A DNA stretch of 64,000 bases. Origin: Bacillus sp. CGMCC 1.16541. GTDB taxonomy: Bacteria > Bacillota > Bacilli > Bacillales > Bacillaceae_H. The stretch is from assembly GCF_003184905.1 (NCBI RefSeq), contig NZ_QFRU01000008.1:1-64000 (forward strand), read 5' to 3'. Each line of letters begins with the position of its first letter. Position 1 is the stretch's first letter. Positions 27,086-35,636 of this stretch are shown in pieces. The position numbers and the translations under genes were made by a program. The notes below the pieces were generated by a model that saw only the letters and a list, made by a program, of their open reading frames with translations, ran no database searches and was not told where the DNA came from.

Positions 27086-27931
27086 GTGAAAAAAGTACTT
27101 ATCACAGGTGCAAGCGGTCAGCTAGGAAGGGAGTTAACAGCTCTTTTTCTGAATCATTATTTTGACGTATATGGATTTAGTCGGCAACAGATGGACGTCA
27201 CGAACGAAGAACAGGTGAATGACTTGATGAATGAGGTGCAGCCAGATCTTGTGTTGCATTGTGCGGCGTATACAAAAGTGGACGAAGCTGAATTACAAGC
27301 AGAACAAGCTTATGTGGTCAATGCATATGGAACAAAACATGTAGCAATTGCAGCGGAACGAGTAGGTGCAAAGCTCGTTTATGTAAGTACAGATTACGTG
27401 TTTGATGGTACAGGGAAAGAGCCCTATCATGAATGTTCGGTTCCTTCTCCATTAGGGGTTTACGGAAAATCTAAGTTAGCAGGAGAAGACTTCGTGAAAA
27501 GGTTTCATACAAAATGTTTTATCGTTCGTACCTCTTGGTTATATGGTGGGCAAGGCAGTCACTTTGTAAATACAATGTTAGCACTAGGGAAAGAAAAGAA
27601 GGAACTTTCAGTTGTCGATGATCAAATCGGCTCGCCTACCTACGTTGTTGATCTAGCAGCTACGATTCTAGCACTTATCCAAACTGAAAAATATGGGATT
27701 TACCATGTATCGAATCGTGGAAGTTGTTCTTGGTATGAATTTGCGGTTGCTATTTTTGAAGAAGCCGGTATGTTGGTATCCGTGTATCCATGTACATCAG
27801 AGGATTTTCCTCGTCGAGCGAAACGGCCGGCTTATTCGGTGTTGAAACATGCTAGGTTAGAAGAACAAGGGTTTCCGAAAATGAAGTACTGGAGGGAAGG
27901 GTTAGCTCACTTTTTAAATCAAGAAGGATGA
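27086..27931 (+). CDS. rmlD: dTDP-4-dehydrorhamnose reductase RmlD
   Basis: The 281-aa SDR has GASGQLGREL at the N-terminus, HCAAYTKVDEAE, STDYVFDG and the catalytic YGKSKLAGE. It performs the last step to dTDP-L-rhamnose. A GTG start 11 bases after rmlB follows AAGAGGTAAGGTG. No transferases or export genes follow, so the sugar must be used by products encoded elsewhere. Confidence 0.95.
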   Translation: MKKVLITGASGQLGRELTALFLNHYFDVYGFSRQQMDVTNEEQVNDLMNEVQPDLVLHCAAYTKVDEAELQAEQAYVVNAYGTKHVAIAAERVGAKLVYVSTDYVFDGTGKEPYHECSVPSPLGVYGKSKLAGEDFVKRFHTKCFIVRTSWLYGGQGSHFVNTMLALGKEKKELSVVDDQIGSPTYVVDLAATILALIQTEKYGIYHVSNRGSCSWYEFAVAIFEEAGMLVSVYPCTSEDFPRRAKRPAYSVLKHARLEEQGFPKMKYWREGLAHFLNQEG

Positions 27932-28027
27932 TGCAACAAATCGGTGTTGCAAGGCTCTCATAAAAAGGTGGGCGGATAGCATATAGGATAAAAAGAAGCA
28001 TCTGTAAAGACTTCGGATCATTGAGAG

Positions 28028-28714
28028 GTGAGAGGGATTAATTCGAGTAACTTAGAAAGCTACAAACTTATTAAAACAATAGGGAAAGGAACATATGGTC
28101 AAGTTTACTTTGCTGTTCATCAAAAGAGTGGAAAGAAAGTAGCGATTAAAAAGTCAGAACATATAAGCAAGGGTAAGCAGGAAGCCGATGTTTTAATTTA
28201 CGGAGCATCTGGGGGTGTTGGAACGTTTGCTTTGCAACTTGCAAAATGCTTTGGTGCTACTGTAACGGCTATATGTAGCACGAAACAGGTAGAAGTTGTT
28301 CAATCACTTGGCGCAGACGTGATCATCGATTATAAAAGAGAAGAATTTGCGATCAAAACAAAGCAGTATGATCTCATTATAGGAGTAAACGGTTATCAAC
28401 CTATTTCCGTTTATAGGCGTGCCTTGAAGTTGAATGGAACATACGTCATGGTTGGAGGAGGAGGGAAGCAAATTGCAGAAGCACTCATGCTTGGGCCATT
28501 CATGTCATGGTTTAGTAAAAAGAAGTTGAAACACGTCATACAAAAACCAAATCAAACTGATTTGCTTTTTCTAGCAGACCTTCTTGAATCAGGAGAAATC
28601 AACGCGATTATTGATCGTACTTTTTTATTAGATGAAGTGCCTAAGGCTTTCTCTTACTTTGAAGAAGGACACACCAAAGGAAAAGTTGTCATTACAATAA
28701 AGGTGGAGTCGTAA
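28028..28714 (+). pseudogene. Chimera: Ser/Thr kinase N-lobe joined to MDR oxidoreductase C-half
   Basis: The first ~45 residues are the start of a Hanks-type kinase: YKLIKTIGKGTYGQVYFAVHQ (glycine loop) and KKVAIKK (ATP-binding Lys). The frame then passes without break into the second half of a zinc-type/quinone oxidoreductase, from VLIYGASGGVGTFALQLAKCFGATV to the C-terminus. The kinase lacks its catalytic loop and the oxidoreductase lacks its N-terminal catalytic domain. An in-frame deletion that fused two genes explains this best. A GTG is the first usable start, with only a weak RBS. Function is doubtful. Confidence 0.7.
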
Positions 28715-28730
28715 TGACCCCACCTTATTC

Positions 28731-29996
28731 TTATTCGTTCTCTATAACAAATGCCTGATACGTATCAAAATCTTTCTTACGGCATTCGAGAGTAAGGAGA
28801 GTCCCGTTCTCTTCATAACTTGTTTCAAAAATAGTTGCTTTTTCGTTTAAATAAGAAGTAACATATCCTTTGTCGTAAGGAATGAGCATTTGACATTCAA
28901 CATAGTCATCAAAGATATAAGAAGCAATGGCATCAAGAAGCTGATCCATCCCCATTTTCTTTTTAGCAGATAGATACACAGCGTTCTCCACTTTCGGCTC
29001 TTGTTCATCCACGAGATCGACTTTATTATACGCATAGATCATCGGTACATCTTCAATTCCCATTTGTTTTAACGTATTGTTCGTAATGTCAATGAGTTGT
29101 TCGTAATGAGGATTTGAATAATCAACAACATGAATCAATACATCCGCTTCTCTTGCTTCTTCTAATGTCGAGCGGAAAGCTTTGACAAGATGATGAGGAA
29201 GCTTATCGACAAAGCCGACAGTGTCTGTTAATAAAAATGATTTTTGATCGGGCAAGGTAATGTTGCGTACAGACGTTTCAAGTGTCGCAAACAACATATC
29301 TTTTTCAAACACTTGCTTATCTTCTTGTGGATGAAACATGTCAACAAACGCATTCATAATGGTTGATTTTCCAGCATTCGTATACCCAACTAAGGACACA
29401 ACAGGAACATCATTTTTTTTGCGTTGCTTACGCTGTACTTCACGCTTTGCGACAAACGTTTCTAATTCAAGGTTCAGTGCCGTAATACGATCTTCTACGC
29501 GGCGGCGATTCAATTCAAGCTTGGTTTCACCAGCTCCTTTGTTTGACACACCAGCGCCACCACCTTGACGGCCGAGTGATTCGTGTAACCCAGCTAGACG
29601 CGGAAGCTGATATTTCAGTTTTGCCACTTCAACTTGTAATTGTGCTTCTTTCGTTTTAGCACGCGTTGCGAAAATATCTAAAATAAGCGTTGTACGATCC
29701 ATCACAGTGGTATCAAGTTCATCTCCTAAATTTCGAAGGTGAGAAGGAGCAAGCTCATCATTGCAAATGATAAGATCCGCGTCTGTTTCTGCTAAAAGAG
29801 CGCGAATTTCTTCCACTTTTCCTTTTCCAACATAGGTTGCTTTATTCAGTCGATCTAAGTTTTGGGTAATGTGACCCACTACATCAATGTCACGAGCATC
29901 TGCTAAATTCGCCAGCTCTTCCATCGAATACTCAAAGCCTGACTGTTTATCTAATTGAACGCCAACTAAAATGGCTCTTTGTCTTTCTTCTATCAT
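28731..29996 (-). CDS. hflX: Ribosome-associated GTPase HflX
   Basis: The 421-aa protein has the N-terminal HflX domain (GVQLDKQSG, THATYVGKGKVEEI-like stretch, then LIICNDELAPSHLRNL), the coiled linker with GLHESLGRQGGGAGVSNKGAGETKLE, and the GTPase core: P-loop GYTNAGKST, LTDTVGFV and NKVD. HflX splits stalled 70S ribosomes under heat or antibiotic stress. It is a single minus-strand gene. The ATG has GGAGGATACATAC upstream. Confidence 0.95.
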   Translation of the reverse strand: MIEERQRAILVGVQLDKQSGFEYSMEELANLADARDIDVVGHITQNLDRLNKATYVGKGKVEEIRALLAETDADLIICNDELAPSHLRNLGDELDTTVMDRTTLILDIFATRAKTKEAQLQVEVAKLKYQLPRLAGLHESLGRQGGGAGVSNKGAGETKLELNRRRVEDRITALNLELETFVAKREVQRKQRKKNDVPVVSLVGYTNAGKSTIMNAFVDMFHPQEDKQVFEKDMLFATLETSVRNITLPDQKSFLLTDTVGFVDKLPHHLVKAFRSTLEEAREADVLIHVVDYSNPHYEQLIDITNNTLKQMGIEDVPMIYAYNKVDLVDEQEPKVENAVYLSAKKKMGMDQLLDAIASYIFDDYVECQMLIPYDKGYVTSYLNEKATIFETSYEENGTLLTLECRKKDFDTYQAFVIENE

Positions 29997-30265
29997 GTAT
30001 GTATCCTCCCATTAAAATCTTTCTACTAGTGGTTTACCCATTTTACCTTCTTTAAAGACAGCTAAAAGAGGAAGGTTTACTTCCTCTTTTGATTTTAGGC
30101 TATTTTTCCACTTTTTATGATAAATTAGAAACCTTATCCAATTTGAAACGTATACCCATTATAGCACATCGTAAAAGAGGATTGAATGGATTGTCCACTT
30201 AGCACGGTTTCAGGTTAAAGAGGCCATATCATATGTACAGTTTCCATTAGAAAGGAGTGGCATAT

Positions 30266-30460
30266 GTGAATAGAGGAACGAAAATTGGTTTGATTGTTTC
30301 GATTGTTGTTTTAACGGTTTTACCTGTTATTTTTCTACTTGTTTCATGGCTAACAGGAGAATGGCGTTTCTTTTGGTTAAGCTTAGCTCCCATTCTATCA
30401 TCGGGGTTAACAGGACTTCTCGTAACACTTCAGGTGATGAAGAAAGAAAAACAAGGATAA
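30266..30460 (+). CDS. Small two-helix membrane protein
   Basis: The 64-aa protein has two hydrophobic helices (about residues 7-26 and 34-55) and a basic tail KKEKQG. The GTG at 30266 is 8 bases behind AAAGGAG; a GTG nine bases earlier would be too near. I do not recognise the family. It is followed after 64 bases by another small protein gene. Confidence 0.6.
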   Translation: MNRGTKIGLIVSIVVLTVLPVIFLLVSWLTGEWRFFWLSLAPILSSGLTGLLVTLQVMKKEKQG

Positions 30461-30524
30461 ATAATATAGAACTTTTACAAGAAAAAGGAAAAAGATGTTA
30501 CGATAAAATAGAGGAGGAATGATT

Positions 30525-30824
30525 ATGCCAACATGTCAACATTGTCAAACGAAATGGACATGGACACAAACGTTCAAAAAGTCATTTACGCTCACGCAAA
30601 AAATGACGTGTCCATATTGTGAGAAAGCACAATATCTTACGAAAGATTCTCGTGTGAAAAATAGTATCCTAAGCTTTATTCCACCGGTTATTCTTCTACT
30701 TACTACAAGCTTCGGTCTTCCGCTAAAAGTAGCGTTCAGTCTATTGATTGGTGCAGCGGGTTGTATGTTTATCCTGTATCCGTTCATGGTGAAATTGTCT
30801 AATAATGAAGAGCCGCTGTGGTAA
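30525..30824 (+). CDS. TIGR04104-type zinc-ribbon membrane protein
   Basis: The 99-aa protein has an N-terminal CQHC ... CPYC zinc ribbon with the spacing of the Bacillus cxxc_20_cxxc family, then two membrane segments (about 50-65 and 68-88). The function of the family is unknown. The ATG at 30525 has GAGGAGG 7 bases upstream, which decides against the ATG two codons earlier. A hairpin terminator follows. Confidence 0.75.
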   Translation: MPTCQHCQTKWTWTQTFKKSFTLTQKMTCPYCEKAQYLTKDSRVKNSILSFIPPVILLLTTSFGLPLKVAFSLLIGAAGCMFILYPFMVKLSNNEEPLW

Positions 30825-30826
30825 CA

Positions 30827-30873
30827 AAAACGAGGAGCTTTGTGTGTTGAACACGAGGTTTCTCGTTTTTAAA
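30827..30873 (+). terminator. Terminator after the zinc-ribbon gene
   Basis: AAAAACGAG and CTCGTTTTT form the stem, with a partly paired interior of about 28 bases. Confidence 0.65.
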
Positions 30874-31306
30874 TTTGATCAACTTCTTCTATTTAGTATG
30901 CTGGGATTTTGTCTGTTATCAGCTGAATCATTCTTGATATGAAATTTTAAAAAAGAACTAGTTCTTTTTCTATATGAGGTTAGGTACTTGCGTTCTCCTA
31001 CATGAAAAATTAGAAGCATTTTTGTGAAAAAAGGCTAAGACTTACGTCAAAAGGTCTATTGGAAATTCCGTTCCATCTCACTATTGATATAAAAAGAAAA
31101 TGCACTTACTATTAAACATGCTGTGTATATACAGATAGTGACAGAAAAAGCAAGAAAAGACCAGGAAAGTGGTTCTACACAAGTCGTACGCTTCATGTAC
31201 GACTTGTTTTTGGGTGAAGAAGAAAGTGTAGCCATTTTTGGTATAACTATCTTGTTACGATAAAGAAAGATAAAGGGGTTTACATGTAGTAGGGGGTCAA
31301 TAGACA
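30874..31306. other. Gene-poor spacer with a palindrome and an isolated hairpin
   Basis: No convincing gene is seen on either strand. Two structures stand out: a perfect 20-bp palindrome at 30950-30969 (AAAAAGAACT and its complement) and a terminator-like hairpin at 31173-31209 (ACAAGTCGTAC/GTACGACTTGT, then TTTTT). The next gene starts at 31307. Confidence 0.5.
31173..31209 (+). terminator. Strong hairpin with T tail, no gene upstream
   Basis: An 11-bp perfect stem, ACAAGTCGTAC / GTACGACTTGT, with loop GCTTCAT and a TTTTT tail. The nearest upstream gene already has its own terminator 300 bases earlier, so this one either ends an unseen short RNA or is a relic. Confidence 0.6.
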
Positions 31307-31786
31307 ATGGATTTCACACAGTTAGTCAGCGAGGTGGCGGCTAAAACACAGATGTCAAAGGCGCAATCAGAAATCGTTCTTCACGACATTTTCGAGGCAG
31401 TTTCGCGTCGACTGCAAGAAGGAGGACTGATTCCTGTAACAGAGGGGATGTTTGTTGATTGGAAAGATCAACTAGCTTCCTATAACATCCTTACTTTTAA
31501 GAGAGGCAACCAGGTTAATCAACACGCTTTTATCGATGAGCTGCGATCACAAGAAGACATCACCAAAGAGGAAGCTACCTTCGCTCGTTACGTTTTTAAC
31601 CAAACCAAAACAAACCAAATCATCATGATTGACTTAACAGATATCGCCCATCACCTCAACATGGAGATGAACGAAGCAGTGAAAGTGGCAAATCGTCTAA
31701 TCGACAAAAACATCCTTCACACACTAGACTACTACGAACCGGTTGAACGTGTTTGTTTAGGGGCTAGGTGGCGGAAGTATTTGTGA
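31307..31786 (+). CDS. HU-like N-terminus joined to a winged-helix domain
   Basis: The first ~40 residues (DFTQLVSEVAAKTQMSKAQSEIVLHDIFEAVSRRLQEGG) follow the helix-turn-helix start of HU/IHF proteins closely. The DNA-binding beta arms of HU are absent; instead residues 85-140 (ITKEEATFARYVFNQT ... MIDLTDIAHHLNMEMNEAVKVANRLIDKNIL) look like a winged helix. The 159-aa protein is at the edge of the defence island and could be a regulator or nucleoid-type protein. Both domain readings are by eye. The ATG has GGGGGTCA upstream, a rather weak site. Confidence 0.5.
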   Translation: MDFTQLVSEVAAKTQMSKAQSEIVLHDIFEAVSRRLQEGGLIPVTEGMFVDWKDQLASYNILTFKRGNQVNQHAFIDELRSQEDITKEEATFARYVFNQTKTNQIIMIDLTDIAHHLNMEMNEAVKVANRLIDKNILHTLDYYEPVERVCLGARWRKYL

Positions 31787-31803
31787 GTAAATGTCATAAT
31801 ACG

Positions 31804-31856
31804 GTGCTTTCTTCCCCTGTTTTACGTTAAAATAGAGGAAGAAAGCACTTTGTTTA
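31804..31856 (+). terminator. Terminator between the HU-like gene and the helicase
   Basis: GTGCTTTCTTCC (31804-31815) and GGAAGAAAGCAC (31837-31848) form a perfect 12-bp stem, followed by TTTGTTT. It lies only 17 bases before the helicase start, so it could also act as a regulated leader. Confidence 0.7.
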
Positions 31857-31872
31857 TGTTAGGGGTAGAAAA

Positions 31873-34692
31873 ATGAATGGAACAGAAGTTGAAAAAGAGC
31901 TTATTGTCAATTCTGAAAAAGGAAATTTATTAAATGAACTAGTTGCTTCTCTTAATGAATGTCAACATTTCTACTTTAGTGTGGCATTTATTAATTATAG
32001 CGGATTGCAGCTTCTTTTAGACGCATTTAAAGCAGCAAAAAATAGCGGTGTAAAAGGAAAAATCATTACATCGACTTATTTAAATTTTACTGAGCCAAAA
32101 GCGTTGAAGAAAATCAATGAATTTCAAGATATTGATTTAAAAGTATTTGTAACAGATAAGGAAATTGGTTTCCATACAAAAGCATACATTTTTGAAAACG
32201 AGAATAGCTATAAGGTTATTATTGGTTCTTCTAATATTACACAAAGTGCGCTCAAAAGTAATATTGAGTGGAATGTGAAAGTGATTTCAAAAAATGATGC
32301 TCCATTTATTCAAGATGTATTAGAAGAATACGATCATCTTTGGAATAGTAGTATTGAAGCAACAGCTGAGTTTATTGAGAGATATGAAGGCTTTCTAAAG
32401 AAAATCAACACGTATAGTGATGCAAGTAAACTTGTTTATGAGCATGTAGAATACATTGTGCCGAATGCCATGCAAAGTCGTGCGATGGAAAACTTGGAAA
32501 GACTACGTGCTTTTGGAGAAGAAAAAGCGCTCGTTATTGCTGCGACAGGGACAGGAAAAACATATATGTCAGCATTCGATGTGAAAGCTTATCAACCAAA
32601 GAAGTTGCTATTTATTGTTCATAGAGAAGAGATTTTGAAAAAAGCAAAAGAAACGTTTGAGAAACTTATTGTTAATCAAGGGTTAACATTCGGTTTATTA
32701 ACCGGAAGTGATAAACAGAAAGAAGCAGATTACCTTTTTGCAACGATTCAAACACTGTCCAATTGCTATCAAGATTTTCGTGAAGAAGAATTCGATTATA
32801 TGGTTATTGATGAAGCTCATCATGCAACAAGTCCGAGCTATCAAGAGGTACTCAATTACTTTAAACCAACGTTTACGCTTGGTATGACCGCGACACCGGA
32901 ACGTAGTGATCATCACAATGTATTTGAGTTATTTGACAATAACGTCGCACTAGAAGTTCGACTACATGAGGCGCTAGAGGAAGAACTTGTCGTTCCATTC
33001 CATTACTTTGGGATTACAGATATTGATGGTGTTGATTTAAGTGATATTGACATACGTGATGCAGCAGAACTAACAAAGCGGCTAAAAGTAAATGAACGAG
33101 TCGACTTTATTATCGAAAATATGAGCTTTTATGGTCATGACGGAGAGAAGCGTAAATGCTTGGGGTTTTGTGCAACGATTGAACACGCTCACTATATGAC
33201 TGAAGAGTTCAATAAACGTGGTTATAAAAGTGTATGTTTAACTGGAAGTGACAGGTCAGATCAACGTACGGCATGTATCAGGAGACTTGAAGATGACGGA
33301 GATGAGTTAGAGTTTATTTTCACTGTTGATATTTTTAACGAAGGTGTCGATATCCCAACTGTAAATACAGTGTTAATGTTAAGACCAACAGAGTCTCCAA
33401 TTATCTTTATTCAACAGCTCGGACGTGGACTTCGAAAATATCCATCCAAGAGCTTTTTGACGGTATTAGACTTTATCGGGAATCACAACAAAGCTTTTTT
33501 AATCGCCATAGCGTTAAGTGGAAGTCGGTATTATGATAAAGAAAGTCTGAAAATTGCCATCGCGACGGGGTTTGCTGATATTCCAGGCTGTACCCACATT
33601 CAAATGGATAAAATTTCGCAAGAGCGTATTTTAGCTCAAATCGACAACGAGAATTTCAACTCTTTAAAATACTTAAAAGAAGAATACTTTGAATTTAAAA
33701 AGTTACATCAGGGTCGAATACCTTACTACTTAGTGGATTACTTAAAGTATGACGGGGCACCTGATCCAATTCGATTTATAGACCGAGATAAAAGTTATTT
33801 GCAATTCGTTGCAAATGTAGAGAAAGATGAATATGCTCATTCCCTATTAAGTAGTGAACCGTTTGAAAAAGTACTCAAAGAGTTATCGAGTAAGTTACCA
33901 CTTAAAAGAGTTCATGAATTTGTACTTTTGCAGTATTCGTTAGAGAATGATTATATCACCCTTGATACAGCTAAAAAAGAGATTCTTAAGTATGTAAAGC
34001 AAATAGAAGATGATAGCGTTCGTCATGCATTCGAATGCTTGAATCAAGACTACTATGATAGTGGTCAAAGAAAAAGTAAACCACAGTTATGTCAACATAT
34101 AAACGGTATATTAACAAAGACAGATGGTTTTACTAGAGTTATCGAAAATAAAAAGTTTAAAAAGCATATAGAAGATATTATTACGTATGCGATTATTCGC
34201 TATGAAAAAGAATTTAAGTCAGAAGGATACGGTCTCCCTCATTTTAAGCTATATGAGCAATATCAGATGACTGATGCAGCTTTGCTTTCAAACTATCGCA
34301 AGACGCATACTGCATTTCGAGGTTCTGGGTTACTCACTCATGAGAATGACTATTTTTTATTTATTGACTTACACAAAGAAGAAGATATTAAAGAAAGTAT
34401 TAACTATCAAGATAAGTTTATTAGTGAACGATACTTTCAGTGGCAAACACCAAATAGTACGGCGCAAAGCTCTGAAAGAGGAAAAAATATTATGTTTAAT
34501 GAAGAAAGAGGCATTCAGCTTCACTTATTCGTACGAAAGTATAAGAAAATTGATGGGAAGACAGAGCCATACATTTATATCGGAAAAGGAACCACAGTGG
34601 AATTTGATGGAGAGAAGCCGATCACGGTAAAATTAAAGCTAGAACATGAAATTCCCGCGAACCTTTATACCGAATTCACGAAAAAAGTATAG
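31873..34692 (+). CDS. PLD-SF2 helicase-DUF3427 protein (second copy)
   Basis: The 939-aa protein has three parts: a PLD-like domain with HTKAYIFE near residue 102 and GSSNITQSALKSNIEW; an SF2 helicase with Walker A AATGTGKTY near 223, DEAH near 313, GMTATPERSD and motif VI QQLGRGLRKY near 514; and a C-terminal DUF3427-like module (from about 790: YRKTHTAFRGSGLLTHENDYFLFIDL). Such proteins recur in defence and mobile islands, often beside nucleotide hydrolases; here a Nudix gene is convergent. It shares architecture with the 3936 helicase but has a true DEAH box and a different C-terminus. Confidence 0.88.
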   Translation: MNGTEVEKELIVNSEKGNLLNELVASLNECQHFYFSVAFINYSGLQLLLDAFKAAKNSGVKGKIITSTYLNFTEPKALKKINEFQDIDLKVFVTDKEIGFHTKAYIFENENSYKVIIGSSNITQSALKSNIEWNVKVISKNDAPFIQDVLEEYDHLWNSSIEATAEFIERYEGFLKKINTYSDASKLVYEHVEYIVPNAMQSRAMENLERLRAFGEEKALVIAATGTGKTYMSAFDVKAYQPKKLLFIVHREEILKKAKETFEKLIVNQGLTFGLLTGSDKQKEADYLFATIQTLSNCYQDFREEEFDYMVIDEAHHATSPSYQEVLNYFKPTFTLGMTATPERSDHHNVFELFDNNVALEVRLHEALEEELVVPFHYFGITDIDGVDLSDIDIRDAAELTKRLKVNERVDFIIENMSFYGHDGEKRKCLGFCATIEHAHYMTEEFNKRGYKSVCLTGSDRSDQRTACIRRLEDDGDELEFIFTVDIFNEGVDIPTVNTVLMLRPTESPIIFIQQLGRGLRKYPSKSFLTVLDFIGNHNKAFLIAIALSGSRYYDKESLKIAIATGFADIPGCTHIQMDKISQERILAQIDNENFNSLKYLKEEYFEFKKLHQGRIPYYLVDYLKYDGAPDPIRFIDRDKSYLQFVANVEKDEYAHSLLSSEPFEKVLKELSSKLPLKRVHEFVLLQYSLENDYITLDTAKKEILKYVKQIEDDSVRHAFECLNQDYYDSGQRKSKPQLCQHINGILTKTDGFTRVIENKKFKKHIEDIITYAIIRYEKEFKSEGYGLPHFKLYEQYQMTDAALLSNYRKTHTAFRGSGLLTHENDYFLFIDLHKEEDIKESINYQDKFISERYFQWQTPNSTAQSSERGKNIMFNEERGIQLHLFVRKYKKIDGKTEPYIYIGKGTTVEFDGEKPITVKLKLEHEIPANLYTEFTKKV

Positions 34693-34707
34693 ATTCTTAG
34701 AAGTGAG

Positions 34708-34757
34708 AATAATAAAAGCTCCCTGAACTCTAGTAGAGACAGGGAGTTTTTATTATT
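34708..34757. terminator. Bidirectional terminator
   Basis: GCTCCCTG pairs with CAGGGAG, extended by AATAATAAAA and TTTTTATTATT arms. It serves the helicase (+) and the Nudix gene (-). Confidence 0.9.
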
Positions 34758-35154
34758 CGTTAATCAACTGTTCAACAGCTGGTACATCTGCTGGTGCCCA
34801 CTTTAAAGAGCTTAAGTTTTCACGCTTTAACCAAATGAGCTTTGAATGTTCACTTACTGTAGGTGTTCCTTCGACTAAACGACACTTAATCGCTAGTAAA
34901 TTAATGATGAATGTGTCATATTCGTGTGTATGCTCGTTAAATAGTTCTTGTGCTTTTACTTTACAATCAAGCTCTTCCGAAATCTCACGCTCTAAAGCAG
35001 AATAAATATCTTCATCTTTTTCTACTTTCCCACCAGGAAACTCCCATAAATTTGGAATGGTCATGCTAGGAGAGCGAAGGGCACATAAAATTTCTTCTTG
35101 TTCGTTTTCTAAAATTGCTGCGACTACTTTGACGGTTTTTTTCACTAAAATCAC
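34753..35154 (-). CDS. Nudix hydrolase, MutT / 8-oxo-dGTPase-like
   Basis: The 133-aa protein has a Nudix box, GGKVEKDEDIYSALEREISEEL (residues 41-62), with all metal-binding acidic residues; the usual Gly after the EE pair is Asp. VKVVAAILENEQEEILCALRS and WEFPGGK match MutT-type enzymes that clean oxidised nucleotides. A GTG at 35145 with AGGTGA before it is an equally good start. It converges on the DUF3427 helicase, and such Nudix-helicase pairs are frequent. Confidence 0.85.
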   Translation of the reverse strand: MILVKKTVKVVAAILENEQEEILCALRSPSMTIPNLWEFPGGKVEKDEDIYSALEREISEELDCKVKAQELFNEHTHEYDTFIINLLAIKCRLVEGTPTVSEHSKLIWLKRENLSSLKWAPADVPAVEQLINE

Positions 35155-35318
35155 CTACCATCTTCCTTTTACTGTTATGTATCATGAATTTTACTATAGC
35201 ATAAATAAGTAGAAGTAGCCGACTGTGAAATCTATTTATTGAAATAATTAAATAGGTGTAATCGTGTAATGGAGAATAAGAGGATGTTTAAGAATATAAC
35301 TATAAAAAGCTTACAGAG

Positions 35319-35327
35319 TGATATAAT
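35319..35327 (+). promoter_or_regulatory. Extended -10 promoter of a candidate small RNA
   Basis: TGATATAAT is a perfect extended -10 element (TG-N-TATAAT). No good -35 is present, which extended -10 promoters tolerate. Transcription would start near 35334. Confidence 0.5.
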
Positions 35328-35333
35328 CATTAA

Positions 35334-35460
35334 AGTTAAAAGCATTTCATCAATGGACAGTTGATGAATGTAAAAAGTCCACATCAATCTCTTGTTGAGA
35401 AGCCACTACACTTTCACACATACTCACAAGCCGCACCAACTTTGGTTCGGCTTCTTTTTT
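35334..35460 (+). ncRNA. Candidate small RNA upstream of the defence operon
   Basis: Between an extended -10 promoter and a strong terminator lie about 127 bases with no convincing gene. They contain a perfect 8-bp hairpin, TTCATCAA (35346-35353) with TTGATGAA (35361-35368). A 44-codon frame starting inside the second arm lacks an RBS and runs through the terminator. A short structured RNA is the simplest reading. It may be independent or relate to control of the operon starting at 35637. Confidence 0.38.
35428..35460 (+). terminator. Terminator of the candidate small RNA
   Basis: AAGCCG-C-ACCA and TGGT-T-CGGCTT pair, followed by CTTTTTT. No protein gene lies upstream on this strand for over 700 bases. 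Confidence 0.8.
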
Positions 35461-35590
35461 ATGCCTGTACCATTTTTAGTACACCCTTCTTGGTAAAATG
35501 ATGACTATAAGGTTTTGGTTGGAAAAATATACATAAAATAGATTTGGTACTTTTCAACAGTTTTCGCCTTATTTATACTATAATTCTTAA

Positions 35591-35617
35591 TGTAACAATT
35601 GTAACATTTGTAATAAA
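35591..35617 (+). repeat. Three 9-bp direct repeats in the leader of the defence operon
   Basis: TGTAACAAT, TGTAACATT and TGTAATAAA lie head to tail between a TATACT/TATAAT -10 region (35574-35584) and the RBS at 35621. The strict 9-bp period suggests a protein-binding site near the transcription start. Confidence 0.5.
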
Positions 35618-35636
35618 ATTGAAAGGAGGAAGTGTG

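Noticed and set aside
31056-31307. An 83-codon minus-strand membrane-like protein
   Set aside because: The frame runs through a strong hairpin with T tail, lacks a good RBS and has biased composition from AT-rich DNA.
35364-35498. A 44-codon gene before the defence operon
   Set aside because: No RBS; it starts inside a hairpin arm and passes through a perfect terminator. A small RNA fits better.
35544-35636. A 31-residue hydrophobic N-terminal extension (signal anchor) of the large defence protein
   Set aside because: The RBS AAAGGAGG points to TTG 35637; the upstream codons fall in the promoter and direct repeats.
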